64,000 nt of DNA from the NCBI RefSeq assembly GCF_033958435.1, contig NC_134138.1, forward strand, positions 273,289,798 to 273,353,797, read 5' to 3'. Both the position numbers and the translations under genes were made by a program. The notes below the pieces were generated by a model, which saw nothing but the letters and a program-made list of their open reading frames with translations, was not told the DNA's origin and ran no database searches. The DNA comes from Carettochelys insculpta. Its lineage: Eukaryota; Chordata; Testudines; Carettochelyidae. Below are positions 34,751-44,834 of this stretch, piece after piece (positions within the stretch are counted from its first letter, which is position 1; every line of letters begins with the position of its first letter).

Positions 34751-35620
34751 GGCTGGATTTTGTCATATCAGTTCATGTTTAGTGAAATGATACTTAGCAA
34801 GCAGCCCCAGTGGTCATGCAAACCTGTGAAAGTACACCACAACTAAACCCCCAGTAGGACTTCAGTCCTAAACATGCATCAGGACGAAAGAATCTGATTC
34901 TTTGTTTAGTGAGGTGCTCAGAAACTACCATGATGAAGGTCATAAAGCATGTACATAACAAAAATCAAATACATTCTGTTATAATTTGATTACTGATATC
35001 TAAAATATCTTTTCTCCCATCTTGCCAGTTTTACTTATACTATGTGTGTTATGTGAGTTTGCCAGACTTCTGACCCCTCTTCTCCAACGTGGACTTCAAA
35101 ATAGTTCTCACCTCCAGCTAGACCACACAATGTGTGCTCTCTTTTGTGTTATCTTTTGCAGAGCAGGGGTTCAGCAAAAGCAGAAGGCAAAAGCCTCCCC
35201 CCCCCCAAAAGCCCACCTGCGAGCGTATTATCCCAATGGTTAGAGCTCTGTATTGGTTACTTCTTTCTGGGTGCAATACAGGGTGTGAGGCACTGTAAGA
35301 ATGGGAACTGAGATACTATGATGCATGTGACTACACAGATGAAATGATGGAATAGGTACGGGAGTCTATGCTTAAACCTATGTTTAGTTTCTTGAGCATT
35401 CCCAGCATGAAGCAGTTATTTCTGGATTGGAGTATAATGAAAGGCTGCTATGGGCACACAAGAAAGGAAAGGCTGTAAGACTAAGAAGGTGAGAGGTGGC
35501 AGTAGGGTTTGGTAACAGCATGATATAAAAAAGTAGGGCTTGCCTAGCCGAGGAAAACTTGCACTGGTGAAATTATACTACTCAGACCCCTTATATGAAC
35601 ACACTGTTCTACACAAGATG
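34751..35620. other. No gene seen
   Basis: No exon or clear repeat was found. Confidence 0.4.
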
Positions 35621-35802
35621 GGGCAAAAGATAGCTCTGTGGCCTGTTAAACACAAGGTTCTGAGCTCTGCCCTTGAGGGGGCCATTTAGAGATCTGGAGC
35701 AAATAAGCAAGTTGTTTTGTTTTGTTTTTTTTGAAATAAAAGATGGCCCTTAGTCCTGCCAAGAGGGCAGGGGACCGGATTCAGTGACCTTCCAGCTCTA
35801 TG
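35621..35802 (+). mobile_element. tRNA-headed (Cry-type) SINE, damaged head
   Basis: Remains of a tRNA-like head (GATAGCTCTGTGGCCTGTTA ... AAGGTTCTGAGCTCTGCCC), then CCATTTAGAGATCTGGAGC, then the CR1-like tail GGGCAGGGGACCGGATTCAG and CCTTCCAGCTCTATGA. Part of the A-box region is deleted. Confidence 0.65.
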
Positions 35803-36124
35803 AGAAGTGTATACATATGTTCTTAGGCTTCCAACCTGCTGGAATAAGGTGCAGCAGCGGTAGCACCCTCATCTTGGACTTGTGCAGAATACTTACACAG
35901 AAGTTTGCCCACGTATACAATATTCCCCAACCCCCCAAATTACAAGATCATAGCCCTTAGGAAAACATAAGGAACAATACAATATGTTCAGTTTGCTACC
36001 ATTAACAATGCTGTATTTTTGGTATGTGGATGGTAATGATTTGTAAAATTGCTTATACTTCCCAAATAAACAGCCTTCAAACAGGATAAGGGACTCAATA
36101 GACTGTGTTTCACAGCAGTGAATA

Positions 36125-36342
36125 ATGAAAAGCTTCCTAACTGTCAGGATGGTTAACCACTAGAATAAATTGCCTAGGGATGTAGTGGAATCTCTAGCAC
36201 TGGAGATATTTAACAGCAGGTTACATAGATGTCTATTGGAGATGGTCTAGACAGTGCTTGGTGCTACCATGAGGGCAGGGGACTAGACTCGATGACCTCT
36301 TACGGTACCTTCCAGTTCTAGTGTTCTATTATTCTAGGATCC
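36125..36342 (+). mobile_element. CR1 LINE 3' end
   Basis: Sense CR1 tail: TGTAGTGGAATCTCTAGCAC, TTTAACAGCAGGTTACATAG, GGGGACTAGACTCGATGACC, ending CCTTCCAGTTCTAGTGTTCT. 5'-truncated. Confidence 0.75.
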
Positions 36343-36482
36343 TCATGCAGGCAATAATGGCAGTCTGCTCATTTGGAGGAAAAGTCCATTGTGTCCTCTT
36401 CTCAGAAATACTCTTCTTAATTCTCTACGAAGCATCATACCTGACCAACATTTTCACATTTTCAGGGATATTTATGGTGGTA

Positions 36483-36777
36483 CAGTAAAGCCCCAAGCTG
36501 ACGTCATCATCGGACATGACGGACTACTACCTACTAAAGCCGCAAGATAAGCACATTCAAGTTGCACGTATCTTGGGTTGATGTGACTGCTGCCCCTGAC
36601 AGGAGCATGGAAACTGTCTCCTGGGAGCCAGGCTCCAGCTCCCCCCTGCTCACAGGAGACAGGAAACTGACCAATACTGCAGTGCTGGTCAATTTCCTGG
36701 CTCACCCAGTTACACAAAAATACAACTTAAGCAGGTTTGCCAAGAATGCAACCTCTGCATAAGTGGGGAGTCTACTG
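36483..36777. mobile_element. TcMar-Tigger-like element
   Basis: Left CAGTAAAGCCCCAAGCTGAC and right GCATAAGTGGGGAGTCTACTG are inverted termini of the type at 6852-7334. TA precedes the left end; the right flank is GA, presumably a mutated TA. Confidence 0.6.
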
Positions 36778-37278
36778 GACTTAATTTGCTAATAAGTTCA
36801 AGAAGTAAGGACAGTCTGATGTGCATCCTGGCCTCAAGAATAGAGAACTGGCTAAGAACTTGTTTAACCATCTGAAGAATTTGCCGGCAATATCGTTAGT
36901 GTGAATTAAAGAGTGGTAATAGCTGGGAATAAGCATGGGCAAAATGGAGGGAAAATAGGGTAAAGCACAGGCTTTACTGTGTCTCTATGCATGTGTGCTG
37001 CCTGGGCCAGAAGAGGCCTACTGGGCACTGTAACTAGTGCAGTGCCCATGAGGGAAGGTGTGCAGCTGGCAGTGCAAGGTTGCGTGGGAATGTGAAAACA
37101 AGTCTGTAGTGTCAACAATATGCTCAGTGTACTGAATCTTAGAGGCAAGCACTGCAGGTTACCCTGGCAAACACTAGATGTGGTGGCTAGGTCCCAATAA
37201 CCACTCAGACACATGGCTGAGGGAAGGGTTTCATTCAGGGAGGTAGGACAGGAAGGTTACAGACACCATCTACATACA
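36778..37278. other. No gene seen
   Basis: No exon or recognised repeat. Confidence 0.4.
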
Positions 37279-37967
37279 GGCTACGTCTACACTAGCACAC
37301 TACGTCGAAGTAGCCTATTTCGAAGTAAGAACATTGAAATAGGCTACTTTGATGTGTATCGTCTGCACATCCTCCAGGGCTGGTGCCGTCGACATTCCAC
37401 GTCGAAGTAGGGACGGGGAACATCGAAAGGAGCTGCCCTGGAAGGAAATGTGGAGCTTCCACACACACAAGTGCTCCCCATTGAAATAAGGGGCCAGCAA
37501 AGCCCCAGGCCACTCCCTTAAAGGGCCCCTCCCAGACACACTTGCCCTGAACAGCATGAGATCCACAGAGCCGACAACCAGTTGCAGACCCCATGCACGC
37601 AGCATGGACCACCAGCTGCAGCAGCACCAGCCAGAAACCCTGGGCTAAGGGCTGCTGCATGCGGTGACCATAGAACCCCCGCAGGGGCTGGACAAAGCGT
37701 CTTTCAACCCCTCAGCTGATGGCTGCCACGGAGGACCCCGCAATTTCAACGTAGCAGGACGTGGATTGTCTATGCACACCCTACTTCGACGCTGAACGTC
37801 GAAGTAGGGCACAATTCCCATCTTCGGACGGGAATAGTGATTTCAACATCTCACCGCCTAACGTCGATTTCAATGTCGAAAGAGCACACAGCACATGTAG
37901 ATGCGACGCATGCTATTTCGATGTTGTGACGGCTACTTCAAAGTAGCTGGCTAGTGTAGACGCACCC
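37279..37967. mobile_element. 689-bp Harbinger-type element with ACA duplication
   Basis: Starts GGCTACGTCTACACTAGCAC and ends GGCTAGTGTAGACGCACCC, bordered by ACA at 37276-37278 and 37968-37970. It is colinear with 26457-27167, sharing the non-palindromic centre (CCCTTAAAGGGCCCCTCCCA ... CAGCTGATGGCTGCCACGG). Confidence 0.8.
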
Positions 37968-39129
37968 ACAGAGGTTTAAACAGTTCAAAGTAAGAAAGAA
38001 CAATTCTGGACAGATCCCAAGAGAGTAAAAGGCACAGTCAGGGCTCTGCAGGCCAAAATCTTCAGGTGCTGCCACCTCAAGTCAACAAAGAAACATTTGT
38101 GGCTTTAGTGTCTCAGCTTTGGGACCTCTGCCCAGCTGCTGCTGCTCCCGCATAAGGCTCAAACAGACTGGTACCTGCCTGGCTTTGATGTCTGGCAGTT
38201 ACCACCTGGTCCATATGTAGCTTTGTCCATAGCCCCCAGAGCTTCTGTGCAGTTCCATGCTGCCCTGTGGCTCCCACCCCAACGAATCCCAGCTGCACCC
38301 AGGTTCAGGGCCTTACACCTTTTGCTGGACTTGGGCAGGGAAAGGGATATGCAAGGGAGAAGGCACTGGTGGGGGAAACAAATCATCCTTAGCTGAAGGG
38401 AGTTGCAGTTCTCTGCTTTGCTGGTCCACAATGCAGGGACTGGCATTTTGGGGAAACAAAGCACAGGAGCTGCCAGGCAAGGCCTCGGCTGCTCCCACCT
38501 CTGCTCAGTGTGGGAAGGGGATAAGGTGATCTCTGTCCTTTTCTAGCGGGACAGCCCTGTATTTCGGGAGCCAGGAAAGTGTCCTAATTTATTTTCAAAA
38601 TGGGGATAACTGCCCTGTATTTGTAGGGGGAGCAGCTGCCACCCAGTTACCAGCTCCCTGCAGCTTGCCAGAGCCAGGAGCCCACCACACGTGGCTGCAC
38701 CTGGCTCCCAGAGGTGTGGGGAACCGGGAGCCCACCCACGTGACCCCCACCCGCCTCCTGCACCTCGGGGGATTACCAGCAGCTGCCACGCTCTTCTCAG
38801 CTCCCCGAGGCACAGGGAGCTGGGAGCCCCCTCCCATGGCTGCCCCCCAGTTCTTGGCTCCCCACACTCGGGTGAAGCTGGGAGGAGCCCACCCACCCTG
38901 CCTGTCCTGTATTTGGGACACCCTAGAAGGGACCGATAGCCTCCCTCTTCCCAGTGGTGCCCCATAGTCCCCAGCAGGGGGTGCTGCACCCTTCCAGCCC
39001 CCACTGAGAGGTTGTGTGGGGTCACCCCTTGCACCTTCCTACGGGGCCACAGGGCAGGGGGCTCACCTCCCCCACCAGTGCCCATAAAGGGTGCAGACGA
39101 GGGACATAGGGCCAAACAGGGGGAGAAGA
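37968..39129. other. No gene; DNA-transposon relic at 38530-38935
   Basis: The segment 38530-38935 ends CTGTCCTGTATTTGGGACAC CCTAG and resembles the element at 33499-33850; its middle is GC-rich and yields overlapping spurious frames. The remainder shows nothing coding. Confidence 0.4.
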
Positions 39130-40620
39130 AGCGGCTGGCAGTTACACGGACCGCTTCCTTCCTAGCTCGGGACGCGACAGGCGAGGCTGAAGGGCGCGGA
39201 CTAGGTCCGAGCTTGTACTTGAGGGGAGGCAGAACCCCTGCCGGGTCAGGCGCGGGGCTCCGGAGCAGCGGTCACGTGCACAGCTTGGCGGGGGAGGGGC
39301 GCTTGTGAACCCTGCCCCAGCCACCTCCCATGACCGCCCCCTCCAGTCACTGCTCTTCAGCGGCGACCGTTGGGCTGGGAAGCGCGCGCGCCCGGGGATG
39401 GACCTGGCGTGCGCACGGCAGGAAGGCAGAGCGCGCCGGCGCGCGCCGCGCCCGTGAAGAGGGGCGGACGGGCGGGCACGCGCGGGAGGGGGGGCGTGGG
39501 GGGGGAACAGGCAGCCAGTTAATGACGTTTGGGGCCGGTGGCTCCGGCTGCAGCTCCTCACGGGGAGGGGGAAGGGGAACAAAGCGCAGGAGCGGCCAGG
39601 TAAGGACGCAGCTGCTGCTAATCCCACCCAATAGGGGGTGGGGGAGGGGAAACTCGGTAGTTGCCGCGGGGTCACCACCTCGTTCCTGCTGGAGTGGGGT
39701 GGCCGATTAGTTTCTACGGGGGTCGCTCTGCTCGTCACCGCCGCGGGGGGGTGTCCCCACCCCACCGTCCTGTCAGGGGAGGCAGCAGGAAGGGGTCTCC
39801 CCCCCCCCAGCCTCACAGTGTTCCTAAGGGGGAACAAGGCTGGGGCTCCCCCCATCCCCGCAAGGGCTGGGGTGCGAGTGTCTTTCCTGGCCCCCACGGA
39901 TGGAGGCAGCAGGAGCGCAGCTTCGCCGCCCGAGGGAGCGGCTGGGAAGGGGCTTAACCCGCCCCCCAGCACAGCACCCAAACTTCCTCAGGTCGAGAGC
40001 GCCCTCACTCCCGGGCACCGAGCAGGGCCTCCCTTTTCCTCCAGCCCTGAGTGGGATCAGGGCCCCCACACCCGCTCCCGCTGATGAGGGCGCGGAGGCG
40101 AGTGTCTTCGATTCCCTCCCCCCCCGCGTTCCCAGGGGGTCTGCCGGTGGCCCAGCGCCTCCTTCCCCCCGCTGGCCAGGGGGTGCTCGGTCCTGGTCCG
40201 ACCAGAACAATACACTGGAGAGGGGCCGCGCTGTGGGGGGGGGGGGGGGGGGGCGGTGGCCCTGCCCGAGGCGGGGCGGTGACCTGCAGCGCAGTGGGGT
40301 GAGGACGTGGGGCTGGAGGGCTGCTCCCGGGCAAGCCGCCCCGCCCGCCTTCTTAGTGCCACATCACGGGCCGAGCTGGGCTGGGCCGAGCCGGGCGGCG
40401 AATTCTGGGCGTCGCGAGCGTGTTCTCGCGGGATTACAGCGGGGAATCCGGTCTCCTCGCTGGGGCGGGCGGGCGCGCGCTTTGCCAGCGCGGCCGCTGT
40501 GCTGCGGTGGGGGAGGGGACAGGCACTTAGTTAGTGTCAGCCGCTTGGGGCCCTCGGGCCCACCCGCTACTTACTGGCTGGGAGGAGGGGGTTAGGTCCC
40601 ATGGGGTCACCCCCTCTTCC
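39130..40620 (+). promoter_or_regulatory. NKTR: CpG-island promoter of NKTR
   Basis: About 1.5 kb of dense CpG, GC-box (GGGCGG-type) motifs and a TGACG half-CRE at 39523. No TATA box is evident. It sits 4-5 kb upstream of the NKTR start codon and contains a consensus plus-strand splice donor at 39599/39600, which marks it as the gene's promoter. A run of more than 20 G lies at 40232-40253. Long frames on both strands here are products of base composition and are not genes. Confidence 0.75.
39400..39599 (+). other. NKTR: Putative NKTR exon 1 (5' UTR)
   Basis: The 3' boundary is AGCGGCCAG|GTAAGG, a near-perfect donor at 39599/39600. Joining it to the acceptor at 44738/44739 makes a 5' UTR leader. 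The 5' boundary is a guess. If transcription starts upstream of 39522, the exon also contains an ATG (39522-39524) that opens a short upstream frame (see findings). Confidence 0.55.
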
Positions 40621-43070
40621 TAGTGCTGAGGCGGGGAGGCCTAGTGGTTCCCACGGGGTCACCCCCTAATTCCCAGTTGGGGCCCCCACCCCCTGTAGGG
40701 CAGAGGCATCAGGAAAGGATCTCCCACCCCACAGTGACACGTTCCCATAGGACTTAGTGTTTGCCCTCAGCTCCAGGTATGTTGCTGAAAGAAGGGAAGG
40801 GCAGCAAAACAAGGCGCTTTCTCGCTCCTGAAATTCCCCTGAAGGGTTTGTGGAAGGATCCTCACTCTCCATCCAAACTCCCAACGACAGGAACAGTAGG
40901 AAGGGATCTTAACATGCAAGTAGACATGCACACACCCCATCACCACCACCTGTGATCAGATGTATAGGACCTAGGGATGAGGAAGAGAACAGAGAAAACC
41001 CCACCCTTTTCCACAAAAGGGAGGAAAATGGGGAGAGGAGAAAGATTACCCTATGAGCAGAGCAACATGCTGGAAGAGTGGTTGCTGATGGCACAGAAAG
41101 GAATATAAGGCAGGAGACCTTCACCCTGAGAGTAGTACCTCAGAATCCTAGTGTAAGATAAACAGTCTGAGCTTACTTCTGAGATTGAACCACAGGGATT
41201 TCCCCAAACCCCCAATCGAGGGACAGAATTACTGGCAGCTGTATAGACTCAGCACCTTCCCTTCTTCAGGGACTTCAGGGAGAGAGTATCCATGAAAGTA
41301 TAGGAGTGTTGTCACTTCTGTTTTGATTCTCCTGCTTGAGAGAATTAAGGAAGCTAACAACCCCTCTGCCCCCTACTACACACACACTTTGTGAATACTA
41401 TGGAAGTGGGGCTGGTGCTGTGATCCTGCAGTGTAGATAAATGGCTATTGTAATTTTTTCCATCCATGGACACAGTAGATTTTGTTATGATCACCAAGGC
41501 ATGTGTCGATGTGCACCTCCAATAGAAGAACATCCTGCCCACTGTAGGCACTCTGCTAATCAGCTGGGCAACACCTGAATCTCTCCTGGGCAGCTACCCA
41601 ATAACTCAGTTTTCAGGGAACACTGTCCCTGATCCCCATGAGTACTCTTCTGCATTTCCCCTGTTGCCTACATTATTGAAAGAGGGGGAGAAGAGCAGCA
41701 GTAGGTACCAATATTGATTCTCAACATATTTAAATCCTTCAAAGGGAGGCAGGAGTAATGAAGCATAACTTCCCCAGCTGCCCAGAGTCCTTGTTTCACC
41801 CAATTCTGGAGGGAGAAGTCATCAGAAAGAGTCTTAGCTCTTTTTCTGTGATACAAAAGTAGGAGCAGGATCCTCAAACCTGCCTCCTACTTGCTTTGAT
41901 GTGGAGACAGGAGTCTTTGCCTGTTTTTGCCTCTCCCAATTCCCAATGATTCAAGTAGTGTTTGCTTCCCCTTCCAATTTTGTGCCATGGGTCAGAGGGT
42001 AAGGAAGTGCCCCCTTTCCTTCTTTTGCTAGGGTGAGGTAAACAGGAATAGTTAACTTTTATCTGATGCTGTGCCCCGTTTTTGTGGGTACAGCAGTAGT
42101 CACTGTGCGTCAGTGGTGGAAGTGGGCATTGCTGTGCCCAGGTTGGCAGTGACAGTATGGCTGTTCTGTCTCAGAGTGAGAGGGGGTCTGGTCTCGTGGA
42201 GAAGGGCTGGTGCTGGGAAGATATTGCTGATCTTGAGCAATGTCAGGTGGGGCAGAACAGGGGAGGGCGTGTTTGTGCATGAGGAAGAAAAGCCCATATT
42301 AAGGGCTGATGCAGGGTATTACAGGGGGCTGTGTGTGTGTGTGTGCTAATTTGAAACCTGCAGTAACCATTTCCATGTATTACTGCTGCCCTTTTATTGA
42401 CACATCATGAGTAGGGTGAAAATATGACACATTCGTGGTCTCACAGAATTATAGTGTGGTATTTGCTTTCTCTGGTGTGCTCGAGGGAGATGGAGTGGAG
42501 GGCTAGGCATGAGCTTTCCCTTAATTTGGTGTGCCTGTGCACATTCCTCCTGGCAGAGGTACATGATGTAGTGGTGAACACTGCCTATGACAGGGGAAGA
42601 GACCTGGAAAAGAGGAATGAGTGGGACAAAGAAGGGAGGTGAGTGATCCAGTTAATGGTAGTTTGGGCTAGTGGCTGGACCTGCACCTCGTCACAGTAGG
42701 GGAATGGAAGTAAAACAGAAATCATCTACTGCTAATTCTGCCCAGTACAGGGATGGGGAATCTACTTGTTTTTATAGTGTAACCCCCAAACTCGCAGAAA
42801 GGTACATTCACCGTTGCAGGGTAGGTCAGGTCCTTGCTCCTACCTTCCTGCAGGGGTATGTGCAGAAGTTTAACTTTGTCTCTTCTGAGGGAGGAGGGGA
42901 TGTTTTCTGTGTACTTCTCCCCTGCCTCTGGTGGAGAGCCCACTCTTCCCTGCCACTGCCCTGGCTCTGGTAGGAGCTTGCTTTTTCCTACCCAAGCTCT
43001 GGCAGCAGCTTGCTGTACCCACCACCACAACACCATGTCTGGAGGAGTTCTGTGCCCCGATGGTGGGTAG

Positions 43071-43286
43071 TAAGAGAGAGGTAACGGTGTTAGCCTGTAT
43101 TCTAACAAAACAAGCAAGCGGTGAAATAGCACCTTAAAGACTAACAAAATAATGTATTAGGTGATGAACTTTCATGGAGCAGACCCACTTCTTCAGTTCC
43201 CTTCTTCCCCATGAAAGCTCATCACCTAATACGTTATTTTGTTAGTGTTTAAGGTGCTACATGACTGCTTGTTTGTTTTGTTTCCT
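43071..43286. mobile_element. Foldback insertion, second PLE-terminus subfamily
   Basis: Left arm (antisense) AGCACCTTAAAGACTAACAA ... GAACTTTCATGGAGCAGACC CACTTCTTCAG; right arm (sense) CCCCATGAAAGCTCATCACC ... TTAAGGTGCTACATGACTGC. Flanking 12-mers GATGGTGGGTAG (43059-43070) and GATGATGGGGAG (43287-43298) agree at 10 of 12 positions, an aged target duplication. Confidence 0.7.
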
Positions 43287-43403
43287 GATGATGGGGAGAG
43301 GATTGCACCTCTTCTTGCCTGCTTCCTTCCTTCACCACCTCCAGTGCACACCACTGCTTTCCTGTAACCCTATGCCTTGTGACACAGTCCCAATTGGTGA
43401 CAA

Positions 43404-43505
43404 GTTTCAGAGGGGTAGCTGTGTTATTATTTTTGTTGAAACAGACAGAGACTAAGAAATGTGTTAGGACATAAGCTTTTGTGTCCTGGAACCCACTTTG
43501 TCAGG
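43404..43505. mobile_element. PLE-terminus-like fragment
   Basis: TTTCAGAGGGGTAGCTGTGT followed by GACATAAGCTTTTGTGTCCT and ACCCACTTTGTCAG, an antisense terminal repeat with damage. Confidence 0.5.
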
Positions 43506-43679
43506 TTGTTATTTCCAACTGAGTCAGTATCTTCCCCAAGTTCCATACATGTGCTTCTAAAAGGAGACAGCAAGGCAAAGGGTTCAGTCTCCTCAGATTC
43601 CCAGAAGTGGTGTTTGTGGAAGAGTCCTAACTCAGCATCATAGCTCTCACCATGAGGGCAGCAGGAAAGTATCTTAACC

Positions 43680-44009
43680 CCTGTGTGAGCAACGTGGGGA
43701 TGGGGCGTGAAATTTTAAGGTGGGGGGGTTAGCATGATAATATGCTGGGTCTCAGGCTCATCCATCTCCTTAAAAAAAGTTGATTTATATTACTGTTTTT
43801 ATGTGTGTGTACATTTTATATACTGATTAATAAAGTTTTTACACACTCATTAATAAAGCTTTTTATTTTCTTACACATAATAAAAGGATTATTTCATATG
43901 AACATAACCAAAATTTTCATCAGTTTGGATCACATTAGTCAAGTTGTGGGGGCTTGCTAATTGCAGGGAGGAAAAGTGGGGCGCAACATAAAAATTTTGC
44001 TCTTCCCTG
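43680..44009. mobile_element. Non-autonomous hAT element
   Basis: Diverged copy of the family at 8005-8337, sharing TACTGATTAATAAAGTTTTT and GGAGGAAAAGTGGGGCGCAA. Flanks TCTTAACC and TGTTAACG agree at 6 of 8. Confidence 0.65.
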
Positions 44010-44738
44010 TGTTAACGTACTCCTAAAGTTCCCTCCTCAAATTGCCCACAGGGGAGAGAGCAGGTTAGGAACTTATCTCTCCCTTCAAATTCACCAAAAA
44101 AAGTTGGGGAATAGGGAAGAGAGCTTAACCCTGCACACATCCAAATTCCCCTTAATGTAGGGTCAGCAGTAGGGAAGGAGCTGTGTCCTCACAAATTCAA
44201 ATTCCTCACTCCCCATTCCCAAATTCCTGAGGAAGGGGCAGTAAATGGAGCTTTCACTCATCTTTTGCAATATTTGTTGAGCAGGTTCCCCAAACTTGCC
44301 CTCAACTCTGAATGATTTAGGCGTAGGAGTCTAATCTACATCCTGTGCTCCTCTGAATTTCCAGTAATCAAAGAGATGTCCTCCCATTCCAATTCCCTAG
44401 GAGAGATAAGAGCTCAAGGGCCTACTTCATCCCTCCTCATCAGTGAGAGATACTCATAATTAATAACTTTTATTTTGTGTTTCATCTGATAAAAGCACTA
44501 GTCATTATTGACTGCTTTTGGAGGATGGGATGTGAGATACTGATGTTTCCAAGTTTGGAAGTGATGCAATGTTGTTGTTTCCAACATCCTGTCTTAGGAG
44601 TGGAAGGAGACCTGGCTCAGTTAGGGGCTGTAATACAAGCACCTGACTAGAGTAGGATATAGAGTACCTTGCTATGGGGATGGGGATTTTAATATGTGCT
44701 GCATAACTCCTGGTTTATTCTGTTCTTTTCTGTATCAG

Positions 44739-44834
44739 GGTGGTGAGGAGAGGAGGGGCTGAAGCTCCCTGCTGCTATGGGGGCGCAGGACCGGCCTCAG
44801 TGCTTCTTTGACATCGAAATCAATCGTGAACCAG
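44739..44834 (+). CDS. NKTR: NKTR exon 2 (start codon exon)
   Basis: Acceptor TTTTCTGTATCAG|GG and donor CCAG|GTAGGA. Begins with 38 bases of 5' UTR; ATG at 44777 in CTGCTATGG, then 58 coding bases ending in phase 1 within the Val20 codon. Confidence 0.93.

Larger units (their letters stand above)
39600..44738 (+). other. NKTR: NKTR intron 1
   Basis: Runs from GTAAGG at 39600 to the acceptor TTTTCTGTATCAG ending at 44738. The first kilobase is CpG-island DNA; 40700-43050 has no recognised repeat or exon apart from a short GT microsatellite at 42331-42345. Insertions at 43071-43286, 43404-43505 and 43680-44009 are listed separately. Confidence 0.6.

Noticed and set aside
5600..39000. SS18L2 as an expected neighbour of NKTR.
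   Set aside because: No SS18L2-like coding exon could be found by eye; absence is not proven without a translated search.
39142..40595. Many long frames (up to 279 codons) on both strands.
   Set aside because: CpG-island base composition lacks stop codons; no domain, splice pattern or codon bias supports them.
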